DNA from: Colletes latitarsis
Taxonomy: Eukaryota > Arthropoda > Insecta > Hymenoptera > Colletidae
Direction of reading: 5' to 3'
Length of the DNA stretch: 64,000 nucleotides
Assembly: GCF_051014445.1 (NCBI RefSeq)
Contig: NW_027488370.1
Span: forward strand, 7,378,001 to 7,442,000
Shown: positions 13,020-25,689 of the stretch, piece after piece
Layout of the letters: every line of letters begins with the position of its first letter
How positions within the stretch are numbered: the first letter of the stretch is position 1
The notes under the pieces: generated by a model
The model's database searches: none
Seen by the model: only the letters and a program-made list of their open reading frames with translations
Told to the model about the DNA's origin: nothing
Program-made: the position numbers and the translations under genes

Positions 13020-14591
13020 TTTGCGATTAATATTTTACAGGATATCGCCGGTTATGTCTGGGTTAGGTCTGGTATTTGCCCTCATCTGGCTCGTACATTC
13101 GCATTTTTCGCATAGTTGTCGGCCAGATCCTGGGTCTTTTCAGGTTTGGATCCCGTAGTAATATGGTTCCACACCGAAAGTGTCAATTAAACCCGGCAGC
13201 GATTAATATTTTATAGGATAACGCCGGTGATGTCTGGGTTAGGTCTGGTATTTTCCCTCATCTGGCTCGTACTTTCGCATTTTTCGCATACTTGTTGGCC
13301 AGATCTTGGGTTTTTTATGGATTGGATCCCGTCGTAATGTGGTTCCACAGCGAAACAGTCAATTAAACCTGGTTGCGATTAATATTTTAGAGGATAACGC
13401 CGGCTATGTCTAGGTTAGGTCTGGTATTTGACCTCATCTGTCTCGTACTTTCGCGTATTTCGCATACTTGTTGTACAGATCCTGGCCGATTTCTGATTTG
13501 GATCCCGTAGTAATGTGGTACCACACTGAAACAGTCAATAAAAGCTGGTTCCGATTAGTATTTTAGCTGATAACGGTGGTTATGTCTGTGTTAGTTCTGG
13601 TATTTGCAATCATCTGGCTCATACTTTCGCGTTTTTCGTACATTTGTTGGCCAGATCCTGGCCCTTTTCTTGTTTGGATCACGTAGTAATGTGGTACCAC
13701 ACTGAAACAGTCAATAGAAGCCGGTTGCGATAAGTATTTTAGAGGATATCGCTGGTTATGTCTGGGTTAGTTCTGGTATTTGCTATCATCTGGCATATAC
13801 TTTCGCGTCTTTCGCATACTTGTTGGCCAGATCCTGGGTTTTTTCTGGTTTGTATCCCGTAGTAATGAGGTTCCACACCGAAACAGTCAATTAAACTGGT
13901 TGCGATTAATACCTTAGAGGATAACACCGGTTATCTCTCGGGTAGGTCTGGGATTTGTCCTCATCTGGCTTGTATTTTCGCGTTTTTCGCATACTTGTTG
14001 GCCAGATCTTGGGTTTTTTGTGGATTGGATCCCGTCGTAATGTGGTTCCACACCGAAACAGTCAATTAAACCTCGTTGCAGATAATATTTTAGAGGATAA
14101 CGCTGGTTATGTCTGGGACAGTTCTGGTATTTGCAATCATCTGGCTCGTACTTTCGCATTTTTCGCAAACTTGTTGGCCAGATCCTGGCCTTTTCTGGCT
14201 TGGACCACGTAGTAACGTGGTTCCACACCGAAACAGTCAATTAAACCTGTATGCGATTAATATTTTACAGGATATCGCCGGTTATGTCTGGGTTAGGTCT
14301 GGTATTTGCCCCCATCTGGCTCGTACATTCGCATTTTTCGCATACTTGTTGGCCAGATCCTGGGTTTTTTCTGGTTTGTATCCCGTAGTAATGAGGTTCC
14401 ACACCGAAACAGTCAATTAAACTGGTTGCGATTAATACTTTAGAGGATAACGCCGGTTATCTCTCGGGTAGGTCTGGGATTTGTCCTCATCTGGCTTGTA
14501 CTTTCGCGTTTTTCGCATACTTGTTGACCAGATCCTGGCCTTTTTCTGGTCTGGATTACGTAGTAATGTGGCACCACACTGAAACAGTCAA
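13020..14591. repeat. Partial 1934-bp HOR copy
   Basis: Matches the following full copy at an offset of ~1934 bp from about 13020. One HOR monomer boundary is altered near 13990-14050, where the TTGTGGATTGGATCC type replaces the expected TTCCTGGACTT type. A 1-base deletion lies near 14190 (CCTTTTCTGG for CCTTTTTCTGG). Confidence 0.7.
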
Positions 14592-17500
14592 TAGAAGCTG
14601 GTTCCTATTAGTATTTTAGAGGATAACGCTGGTAATGTCTGGGTTAGTTCTGGTATTTGCAATCATCTGGCTCCTACATTCGTGTTTTTCGCATACTTGT
14701 TGACCAAATCCTGGGATTCTTCAGGTTTTGATCCCGTAGCAATGTGGTTCCACACCGAAACGGTCAATTAAACCCGGCAGCGATTAATATTTTATAGGAT
14801 AACGCCGGTGATGTCTGGGTTAGGTCTGGTATTTTCCCGCATCTGGCTCGTACTTTCGCATTTTTCGCATACTTGTTGGCCAGATCTTGGGTTTTTTGTG
14901 GATTGGATCCCGTCGTAATGTGGTTCCACACCGAAACAGTCAATTAAACCTGTTTGCGATTTATATTTTAGAGGATATCGCCGGTTATGTCTGGGTTAGG
15001 TCTGGTATTTGCCCTCATCTGGCTCGTACATTCGCATTTTTCGCATAGTTGTCGGCCAGATCCTGGGTCTTTTCAGGTTTGGATCCCGTAGTAATGTGGT
15101 TCCACACCGAAAGTGTCAATTAAACCCGGCAGCGATTAATATTTTATAGGATAACGCCGGTGATGTCTGGGTTAGGTCTGGTATTTTCCCTCATCTGGCT
15201 CGTACTTTCGCATTTTTCGCATACTTGTTGGCCAGATCTTGGGTTTTTTATGGATTGGATCCCGTCGTAATGTGGTTCCACAGCGAAACAGTCAATTAAA
15301 CCTGGTTGCGATTAATATTTTAGAGGATAACGCCGGCTATGTCTAGGTTAGGTCTGGTATTTGACCTCATCTGTCTCGTACTTTCGCGTATTTCGCATAC
15401 TTGTTGTACAGATCCTGGCCGATTTCTGATTTGGATCCCGTAGTAATGTGGTACCACACTGAAACAGTCAATAAAAGCTGGTTCCGATTAGTATTTTAGC
15501 TGATAACGGTGGTTATGTCTGTGTTAGTTCTGGTATTTGCAATCATCTGGCTCATACTTTCGCGTTTTTCGTACATTTGTTGGCCAGATCCTGGCCCTTT
15601 TCTTGTTTGGATCACGTAGTAATGTGGTACCACACTGAAACAGTCAATAGAAGCCGGTTGCGATAAGTATTTTAGAGGATATCGCTGGTTATGTCTGGGT
15701 TAGTTCTGGTATTTGCTATCATCTGGCATATACTTTCGCGTCTTTCGCATACTTGTTGGCCAGATCCTGGGTTTTTTCTGGTTTGTATCCCGTAGTAATG
15801 AGGTTCCACACCGAAACAGTCAATTAAACTGGTTGCGATTAATACCTTAGAGGATAACGCCGGTTATCTCTCGGGTAGGTCTGGGATTTGTCCTCATCTG
15901 GCTTGTATTTTCGCGTTTTTCGCATACTTGTTGGCCAGTTCCTGGACTTTTTCTGGCATGGACCACGTAGGAATGTTGTACCACACCGAAACAGTCAATT
16001 AAACCTCGTTGCGGATAATATTTTAGAGGATAACGCTGGTTATGTCTGGGACAGTTCTGGTATTTGCAATCATCTGGCTCGTACTTTCGCATTTTTCGCA
16101 AACTTGTTGGCCAGATCCTGGCCTTTTTCTGGCTTGGACCACGTAGTAACGTGGTTCCACACCGAAACAGTCAATTAAACCTGTATGCGATTAATATTTT
16201 ACAGGATATCGCCGGTTATGTCTGGGTTAGGTCTGGTATTTGCCCCCATCTGGCTCGTACATTCGCATTTTTCGCATACTTGTTGGCCAGATCCTGGGTT
16301 TTTTCTGGTTTGTATCCCGTAGTAATGAGGTTCCACACCGAAACAGTCAATTAAACTGGTTGCGATTAATACTTTAGAGGATAACGCCGGTTATCTCTCG
16401 GGTAGGTCTGGGATTTGTCCTCATCTGGCTTGTACTTTCGCGTTTTTCGCATACTTGTTGACCAGATCCTGGCCTTTTTCTGGTCTGGATTACGTAGTAA
16501 TGTGGCACCACACTGAAACAGTCAATAGAAGCTGGTTCCAATTAGTATTTTAGAGGATAACGCTGGTAATGTCTGGGTTAGTTCTGGTATTTGCAATCAT
16601 CTGGCTCCTACATTCGTGTTTTTCGCATACTTGTTGACCAAATCCTGGGATTCTTCAGGTTTTGATCCCGTAGCAATGTGGTTCCACACCGAAACGGTCA
16701 ATTAAACCCGGCAGCGATTAATATTTTATAGGATAACGCCGGTGATGTCTGGGTTAGGTCTGGTATTTTCCCGCATCTGGCTCGTACTTTCGCATTTTTC
16801 GCATACTTGTTGGCCAGATCTTGGGTTTTTTGTGGATTGGATCCCGTCGTAATGTGGTTCCACACCGAAACAGTCAATTAAACCTGTTTGCGATTTATAT
16901 TTTAGAGGATATCGCCGGTTATGTCTGGGTTAGGTCTGGTATTTGCCCTCATCTGGCTCGTACATTCGCATTTTTCGCATAGTTGTCGGCCAGATCCTGG
17001 GTCTTTTCAGGTTTGGATCCCGTAGTAATGTGGTTCCACACCGAAAGTGTCAATTAAACCCGGCAGCGATTAATATTTTATAGGATAACGCCGGTGATGT
17101 CTGGGTTAGGTCTGGTATTTTCCCTCATCTGGCTCGTACTTTCGCATTTTTCGCATACTTGTTGGCCAGATCTTGGGTTTTTTATGGATTGGATCCCGTC
17201 GTAATGTGGTTCCACAGCGAAACAGTCAATTAAACCTGGTTGCGATTAATATTTTAGAGGATAACGCCGGCTATGTCTAGGTTAGGTCTGGTATTTGACC
17301 TCATCTGTCTCGTACTTTCGCGTATTTCGCATACTTGTTGTACAGATCCTGGCCGATTTCTGATTTGGATCCCGTAGTAATGTGGTACCACACTGAAACA
17401 GTCAATAAAAGCTGGTTCCGATTAGTATTTTAGCTGATAACGGTGGTTATGTCTGTGTTAGTTCTGGTATTTGCAATCATCTGGCTCATACTTTCGCGTT

Positions 17501-20393
17501 TTTCGTACATTTGTTGGCCAGATCCTGGCCCTTTTCTTGTTTGGATCACGTAGTAATGTGGTACCACACTGAAACAGTCAATAGAAGCCGGTTGCGATAA
17601 GTATTTTAGAGGATATCGCTGGTTATGTCTGGGTTAGTTCTGGTATTTGCTATCATCTGGCATATACTTTCGCGTCTTTCGCATACTTGTTGGCCAGATC
17701 CTGGGTTTTTTCTGGTTTGTATCCCGTAGTAATGAGGTTCCACACCGAAACAGTCAATTAAACTGGTTGCGATTAATACCTTAGAGGATAACGCCGGTTA
17801 TCTCTCGGGTAGGTCTGGGATTTGTCCTCATCTGGCTTGTATTTTCGCGTTTTTCGCATACTTGTTGGCCAGTTCCTGGACTTTTTCTGGCATGGACCAC
17901 GTAGGAATGTTGTACCACACCGAAACAGTCAATTAAACCTCGTTGCGGATAATATTTTAGAGGATAACGCTGGTTATGTCTGGGACAGTTCTGGTATTTG
18001 CAATCATCTGGCTCGTACTTTCGCATTTTTCGCAAACTTGTTGGCCAGATCCTGGCCTTTTTCTGGCTTGGACCACGTAGTAACGTGGTTCCACACCGAA
18101 ACAGTCAATTAAACCTGTATGCGATTAATATTTTACAGGATATCGCCGGTTATGTCTGGGTTAGGTCTGGTATTTGCCCCCATCTGGCTCGTACATTCGC
18201 ATTTTTCGCATACTTGTTGGCCAGATCCTGGGTTTTTTCTGGTTTGTATCCCGTAGTAATGAGGTTCCACACCGAAACAGTCAATTAAACTGGTTGCGAT
18301 TAATACTTTAGAGGATAACGCCGGTTATCTCTCGGGTAGGTCTGGGATTTGTCCTCATCTGGCTTGTACTTTCGCGTTTTTCGCATACTTGTTGACCAGA
18401 TCCTGGCCTTTTTCTGGTCTGGATTACGTAGTAATGTGGCACCACACTGAAACAGTCAATAGAAGCTGGTTCCAATTAGTATTTTAGAGGATAACGCTGG
18501 TAATGTCTGGGTTAGTTCTGGTATTTGCAATCATCTGGCTCCTACATTCGTGTTTTTCGCATACTTGTTGACCAAATCCTGGGATTCTTCAGGTTTTGAT
18601 CCCGTAGCAATGTGGTTCCACACCGAAACGGTCAATTAAACCCGGCAGCGATTAATATTTTATAGGATAACGCCGGTGATGTCTGGGTTAGGTCTGGTAT
18701 TTTCCCGCATCTGGCTCGTACTTTCGCATTTTTCGCATACTTGTTGGCCAGATCTTGGGTTTTTTGTGGATTGGATCCCGTCGTAATGTGGTTCCACACC
18801 GAAACAGTCAATTAAACCTGTTTGCGATTTATATTTTAGAGGATATCGCCGGTTATGTCTGGGTTAGGTCTGGTATTTGCCCTCATCTGGCTCGTACATT
18901 CGCATTTTTCGCATAGTTGTCGGCCAGATCCTGGGTCTTTTCAGGTTTGGATCCCGTAGTAATGTGGTTCCACACCGAAAGTGTCAATTAAACCCGGCAG
19001 CGATTAATATTTTATAGGATAACGCCGGTGATGTCTGGGTTAGGTCTGGTATTTTCCCTCATCTGGCTCGTACTTTCGCATTTTTCGCATACTTGTTGGC
19101 CAGATCTTGGGTTTTTTATGGATTGGATCCCGTCGTAATGTGGTTCCACAGCGAAACAGTCAATTAAACCTGGTTGCGATTAATATTTTAGAGGATAACG
19201 CCGGCTATGTCTAGGTTAGGTCTGGTATTTGACCTCATCTGTCTCGTACTTTCGCGTATTTCGCATACTTGTTGTACAGATCCTGGCCGATTTCTGATTT
19301 GGATCCCGTAGTAATGTGGTACCACACTGAAACAGTCAATAAAAGCTGGTTCCGATTAGTATTTTAGCTGATAACGGTGGTTATGTCTGTGTTAGTTCTG
19401 GTATTTGCAATCATCTGGCTCATACTTTCGCGTTTTTCGTACATTTGTTGGCCAGATCCTGGCCCTTTTCTTGTTTGGATCACGTAGTAATGTGGTACCA
19501 CACTGAAACAGTCAATAGAAGCCGGTTGCGATAAGTATTTTAGAGGATATCGCTGGTTATGTCTGGGTTAGTTCTGGTATTTGCTATCATCTGGCATATA
19601 CTTTCGCGTCTTTCGCATACTTGTTGGCCAGATCCTGGGTTTTTTCTGGTTTGTATCCCGTAGTAATGAGGTTCCACACTGAAACAGTCAATTAAACTGG
19701 TTGCGATTAATACCTTAGAGGATAACGCCGGTTATCTCTCGGGTAGGTCTGGGATTTGTCCTCATCTGGCTTGTATTTTCGCGTTTTTCGCATACTTGTT
19801 GGCCAGTTCCTGGACTTTTTCTGGCATGGACCACGTAGGAATGTTGTACCACACCGAAACAGTCAATTAAACCTCGTTGCGGATAATATTTTAGAGGATA
19901 ACGCTGGTTATGTCTGGGACAGTTCTGGTATTTGCAATCATCTGGCTCGTACTTTCGCATTTTTCGCAAACTTGTTGGCCAGATCCTGGCCTTTTTCTGG
20001 CTTGGACCACGTAGTAACGTGGTTCCACACCGAAACAGTCAATTAAACCTGTATGCGATTAATATTTTACAGGATATCGCCGGTTATGTCTGGGTTAGGT
20101 CTGGTATTTGCCCCCATCTGGCTCGTACATTCGCATTTTTCGCATACTTGTTGGCCAGATCCTGGGTTTTTTCTGGTTTGTATCCCGTAGTAATGAGGTT
20201 CCACACCGAAACAGTCAATTAAACTGGTTGCGATTAATACTTTAGAGGAAAACGCCGGTTATCTCTCGGGTAGGTCTGGGATTTGTCCTCATCTGGCTTG
20301 TACTTTCGCGTTTTTCGCATACTTGTTGACCAGATCCTGGCCTTTTTCTGGTCTGGATTACGTAGTAATGTGGCACCACACTGAAACAGTCAA
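14592..20393. repeat. Three full tandem 1934-bp HOR copies
   Basis: The unit start TAGAAGCTGGTTCC falls at 14592, 16526, 18460 and 20394, exactly 1934 bp each time. The copies are nearly identical over their full length. Differences I noticed include CCTATTAG against CCAATTAG at the unit start and single substitutions such as at 20250. Within a unit the eleven monomers are much more different from one another than whole units are, which is the classic sign of HOR amplification. Confidence 0.93.
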
Positions 20394-21048
20394 TAGAAGC
20401 TGGTTCCTATTAGTATTTTAGAGGATAACGCTGGTAATGTCTGGGTTAGTTCTGGTATTTGCAATCATCTGGCTCCTACATTCGTGTTTTTCGCATACTT
20501 GTTGACCAAATCCTGGGATTCTTCAGGTTTTGATCCCGTAGCAATGTGGTTCCACACCGAAACGGTCAATTAAACCCGGCAGCGATTAATATTTTATAGG
20601 ATAACGCCGGTGATGTCTGGGTTAGGTCTGGTATTTTCCCGCATCTGGCTCGTACTTTCGCATTTTTCGCATACTTGTTGGCCAGATCTTGGGTTTTTTG
20701 TGGATTGGATCCCGTCGTAATGTGGTTCCACACCGAAACAGTCAATTAAACCTGTTTGCGATTTATATTTTAGAGGATATCGCCGGTAATGTCTGGGTTA
20801 GGTCTGGTATTTGCCCTCATCTGGCTCGTACTTTCGCATTTTTCGCAAACTTCTTGGCCAGATCCTGGCCGATTTCTGATTTGGATCCCGTAGTAATGTG
20901 GTACCACACTGAAACAGTCAATTAAACCTGATTGCGATTAGTATTTTAGAGGATAACGCCGGTTATGTCACGGTTAATTCTAGGATTTCCCGTCATCTGT
21001 CTGGTACTTTCGCGTATTTCACATACTTGTTGGCCAGATCCTCGGTTT
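20394..21048. repeat. Truncated HOR copy at the edge of family A
   Basis: Last HOR copy on the right. It follows the variant block also seen at 1935-2600 and 5798-6440, then changes into family B inside one monomer, after CAGATCCTCGGTTTTTTC. Monomer register is kept across the switch. Confidence 0.75.
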
Positions 21049-23789
21049 TTTCTGGTTTGGATCACGTAGTAATGTGGTACCACACTGAAACAGTCGATTA
21101 AACCTGGTTTCGATCAATATTTTAGAGGATAACGCAAGTTAATTCTGGGATTGGTCTGGGATTTGACATCATCAGACTCATACTTTCGCACACTTCACAT
21201 ACTCGTTGAACAGATCCTGGGTTATTCTCTGGTCTGGATCACATAGTAATGTGGTACCACACTGAAACAGTCGATTGAACCAGGTGTCGATCAATATTTT
21301 TGAGGATAACGCATGTTAGGTCTAGGTTAGGCCTGGGATTTTCACTCATCAGACTCATACCTTCGCATTCTTCACATACTTAATGGCTAGATCCTGGTTT
21401 TTTTCTGGTTTGGATCACGTAGTAATGTGGCACCACGCTGAAACAGTCGATTAAACCTGGTTTCGATCAATATTTTATAGGATAACGCAAGTTAAGTCTG
21501 GGATAGGTCTGGGATTTGACCTCATCAGACTCATACTTTCGCGTTTTTCACATACTTGTTGAACAGATCCTGGGTTTTTTCTGGTTTGGATCACGTAGTA
21601 ATGTGGGACCACACTGAAACAGTCAAGTAAACCTGGTTTCGATCAATATTTTAGAGGATAACGCATGTTAGGTCTAGGTTAGGCCTGGGATTTGCCCTCA
21701 TCAGAGTCATACTGTCGCAGTTTTAACATACTTGTTGAAAGGATCCTGGGTTTTTTCTGGTTTGGTTCACGTAGTAATGTGGTACCACACTGAAACATTC
21801 AATTAAACCTTTTCTTGATAAATATTTTGGAGGATAACGCATGTTAGGTTTGGGTTAGGTCTGAGGTTTGGCCCTCATCAGGCTCATACTTTCGCATATT
21901 TCTCAAACTTCATGGCTAGATCCTGGGCTGTTTCTGGATTGTATCAGGTAGTAAAGTGGTACCACACTGAAACATTCAATGAAACCTGGTCTGGATAAAT
22001 ATTTTAGAGGATAACGCATCTTAGGTCTGGGTTAGGTCTAAGATTTGCCCTCATCATGCTCACAGTTTAGCGTTTTTCCCATACTTCTTGAACAGATCCT
22101 GGGCTTTCTCTGGTTTGGATCACGAAGTAGTGTGGTACCACACTCAAACAGTCCATTAAACCTGGTTTCGATCAATATTTTAGAGGATAACGCATGTTAG
22201 GTCTAGGTTAGGTCTGGGAATTGCTCTCATCAGGCTCATTCTTTCGCATATTTCTCATACTTGATGGCTAGATCCTGGGCTTTTTCTGGATTGCATCACG
22301 TAGTAATGTAGTACCACACTGAAACAGTCAATGAAACCTGGTTTCCATCAATATTTTAGAGGACAACGCAAGTTAGGTCTAGGTAAGGTCTGAGATTTTC
22401 ACTGATCAGAATCATACTTTCGCATTCTTCACATACTTGTTGAACGGATCCTGGGTTTTTTCTGGTTTGGTTCTCGTAGTAATGTGGTACCACACTGAAA
22501 CATTCAATTAAACCTGGTCTTGATAAATATTCTGGGAGGATAACGCATATTAGGTTTGGGTTAGGTCTAGGATTTGCCCTCGTCAGGCTCATACTTTCGC
22601 ATATTTCACATACTTCATGGCTAGATCCTGGGCTGTTTCTGGATTGTATCACGTAGTAATGTGGTACCACGCTGAAACAGTCGATTAAACCTGGTTTCCA
22701 TCAATATCTTAGAGGACAACGCAAGTTAGGTCTGGGATAGGTCTTGGATTTGCCCTCATCAGGCTCATACTTTCGCATTCTTCACATTCTTGTTGAACGG
22801 ATCCTGGGTTTTTTCTGGTTTGGATCACGTAGTAATGTGGGACCACACTGAAACAGTCAATTAAACCTGGTTTCGATCAATATTTTAGAGAATAATTCAT
22901 GTTAGGTCTAGGTTAGGTCTGGGATTTGCTCTCATCAGGCTCATTCTTTCGCCTATTTCTCATACTTGATGCCTAGATCCTGGGCTTTTTCTGGATTGCA
23001 TCACGTAGTAATAAAGTACAACACTGAAACAGTCAATTAAACCTGGTTTCCATCAGTATCTTAGAGGACAACGCAAGTTAGGTCTGGGATATGTCTGGGA
23101 TTTGCCCTCATCAGGCTCATACTGTCGCGTTTTTCACATACTTGTTGAACAGATCCTGCGTTTTTTCTGGTTTGGATCACGTAGTAGTGTGGTACCACGC
23201 TGAAACAGTCCATTAAACCTGGTTTGGATCAATATTTTAGAGGATAACGCATGTTAGGTCTAGGTTAGGCCTGGGATTTTCACTCATCAGACTCATACTT
23301 TCGCATTCTTCACATACTTGTTGAACGGATCCCGGGTTATTTCTGGTTTGGATCACGTAGTAATGTGGGACCACACTGAAACAGTCAATTAAACCAGGTT
23401 TCGATCAATATTTTAGAGAATAATTCATGTTAGGTCTAGGTTAGGTCTGGGATTTGCTCTCATCAGGCTCATTCTTTCGCATATTTCTCATACTTCATGG
23501 CTAGATCCTGGGCTGTTTCTGGACTGTATCACGTAGTAATGTGGTACCACGCTGAAACAGTCAATTAAACCTGGTTTCGATCAATATTTTAGAGAATAAT
23601 TCATGTTAGGTCTAGGTTAGGTCTAGGATTTGCTCTCATCAGGCTCATTCTTTCGCATATTGCTCATACTTGATTGCTAGATCCTGGGCTTTTTCTGGAT
23701 TGCATCACGTAGTAATGAAGTACAACACAGAAACAGTCAATTAAACCTGGTTTCCATCAATATTCTAGAGGACAACGCATGTTAGGTCT

Positions 23790-25320
23790 AGGTTAGGTCT
23801 GGGATTTGCTCTCATCAGGCTCATTCTTTCGCATATTTCTCATACTTGATGGCTAGATCCTGGGCTTTTTCTGGATTGCGTCACGTAGTAATGTAGTACC
23901 ACACTGAAACAGTCAATGAAACCTGGTTTCCATTAATATTCTAGAGGACAACGCATGTTAGGTCTAGGTTAGGCCTGGGATTTGCCCTCATCAGAGTCAT
24001 ACTGTGGCAGTTTTAACATACTTGTTGAACGGATCCTGGGTTTTTTCTGGTTTGGTTCACGTAGTAACGTGGTACCGCACTGAAACATTCAATTAAACCT
24101 TTTCTTGATAAATATTTTAGAGGATAACGCGTGTTAGGTTTGGGTTAGGTCTGAGGTTTGGCTCTCATCAGGCTCATACTTTCGCATATTTCTCATACTT
24201 CATGGCTAGATCCTGGGCTGTCTCTGGATTGTATCAGGTAGTAATGTGGTACCACACTGAAACATTCAATTAAACCTGGTCTTGATAAATATTTTAGAGG
24301 ATAACGCATGTTAGGTTTGGGTTAGGTCTAGGATTTGCCCTCATCAGGCTCATACTTTCGCATATTTCACATACTTCATGGCTAGATCCTGGGGTGTTTC
24401 TGGATTGTATCACGTAGTAATGTGGTACCACGCTGATACAGTCGATTAAACCTGGTTTCGATCAATATTTTAGAGGATAACACAAGTTAAGTCTGGGATA
24501 GGTCTGGGATTTGACCTCATCAGACTCATACTTTCGCGTTTTTCACATACTTGTTGAACAGATCCTGGGTTATTTTCTGGTTTGGATCACATAGTAATGT
24601 GGTACCACACTGAGACAGTCGATTAAACCAGGTTTCGATCAATATTTTTGAGGATAACGCATGTTAGGTCTAGTTTAGGCCTGGGATTTTCACTCATCGG
24701 ACTCATAACTTCGCATTCTTCACATTCTTGTTGAACGGATCCTGGGTTTTTTCTGGTTTGGATCACGTAGTAATGTGGGACCACACTGAAACAGTCAATT
24801 AAACCTGGTTTCGATCAATATTTTAGAGAATAATTCATGTTAGGTCTAGGTTAGGTCTGGGATTTGCTCTCATCAGGCTCATTCTTTCGCATATTTCTCA
24901 TACTTGATGGCTAGATCCTAGGCTTTTTCTGGATTGCATCACGTAGTAATGAAGTACAACACTGAAACAGTCAATTAAACCTGGTTTCCATCAATATCTT
25001 AGAGGACAACGCAAGTTAGGTCTGGGATATGTCTGGGATATGCCCTCATCAGGCTCATACTTTCGCGTTTTTCACATACTTGTTGAACAGATCCTGGGTT
25101 TTTTCTGGTTTGGATCACGTAGTAATGTGGGACCACACTGAAACAGTCAATTAAACCAGGTTTCGATCAATATTTTAGATAATAATTCATGTTAGGTCTG
25201 GGATTTGCTCTCATCAGGCTCATTCTTTCGCATATTTCTCATACTTCATGGCTAGATCCTGGGCTGTTTCTGGATTGTATCACGTAGTAATGTGGTACCA
25301 CGCTGAAACAGTCAATGAAA
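23790..25320. repeat. Duplicated block B1, left copy
   Basis: Matches 29240-30765 at an offset of 5448 bp. Shared rare markers include ACTGTGGCAGTTTTAAC (24001 and 29449), GCTGATACAGTCG (near 24430 and 29880) and an 11-bp-short monomer (25191 and 30641). 5448 is 8 bp less than 31 monomers. Confidence 0.75.
25185..25210. repeat. Monomer missing one 11-bp telomere-like unit
   Basis: Here TTCATG is followed by a single TTAGGTCTGGG and then ATTTGCTC. Sister monomers of the same sub-type have TTAGGTCTAGG before it. Exactly 11 bases are absent, giving a 165-bp monomer. The same contraction appears at 30637-30655. Confidence 0.8.
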
Positions 25321-25689
25321 CCTGGTCTGGATAAATATTTTAGAGGATAACGCATCTTAGGTCTGGGTTAGGTCTAAGATTTGCCCTCATCAGGCTCACA
25401 GTTTAGCGTTTTTCACATACTTCTTGAACAGATCCTGGGCTTTCTCTGTTTGGATCACGAAGTAGTGTGGTACCACACTGAAACAGTCCATTAAACCTGG
25501 TTTCGCTCAATATTTTAGAGGATAACGCATGTTAGATCTAGGTTAGGTCTGGGATTTTCACTCATCAGACTCATACTTTCGCATTCTTCACATACTTGTT
25601 GAACGGATCCTGGGTTTTTTCTGGTTTGGATCACGTAGTATTGTGGTACCACACTGAAACATTCAATTAAACCTGGTCTTGATAAATAT

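Larger units (their letters stand above)
1..21048. repeat. Satellite family A, ~176-bp tandem monomers
   Basis: Head-to-tail array of about 120 monomers of ~176 bp with no inversion. Every monomer has the same boxes in order: GGATAACGCCGG, a TTATGTCTGGG/TTAGGTCTGG pair, CATCTGGCTCGTAC, TTTCGCATTTTTCGCATAC, TTGTTGGCCAGATCC, a run of T, a GGATCCCGTAGTAATG or GGATCACGTAGTAATG box, a GTGGNNCCAC dyad, GAAACAGTCAATTAAACC, then an AT-rich end (AATATTTTAGAG). Family A is told from family B by GCCGG after GATAAC, GGCTCGTAC rather than AGGCTCATAC, TTGGCCAGA rather than TTGAACAGA or ATGGCTAGA, and TTGCGATTA rather than TTTCGATCA. The monomer is not a multiple of 3, so open frames shift at each unit and none looks like a gene. 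Centromeric or subtelomeric location cannot be told from sequence alone. Confidence 0.95.

Noticed and set aside
1297..21000. Many 63-108 aa open frames on both strands with recurring peptides such as VVPHRNSQLN
   Set aside because: They recur with the 176-bp monomer, change frame at each unit because 176 is not divisible by 3, overlap on opposite strands and have no start context or known domain. They are read-through of satellite DNA.
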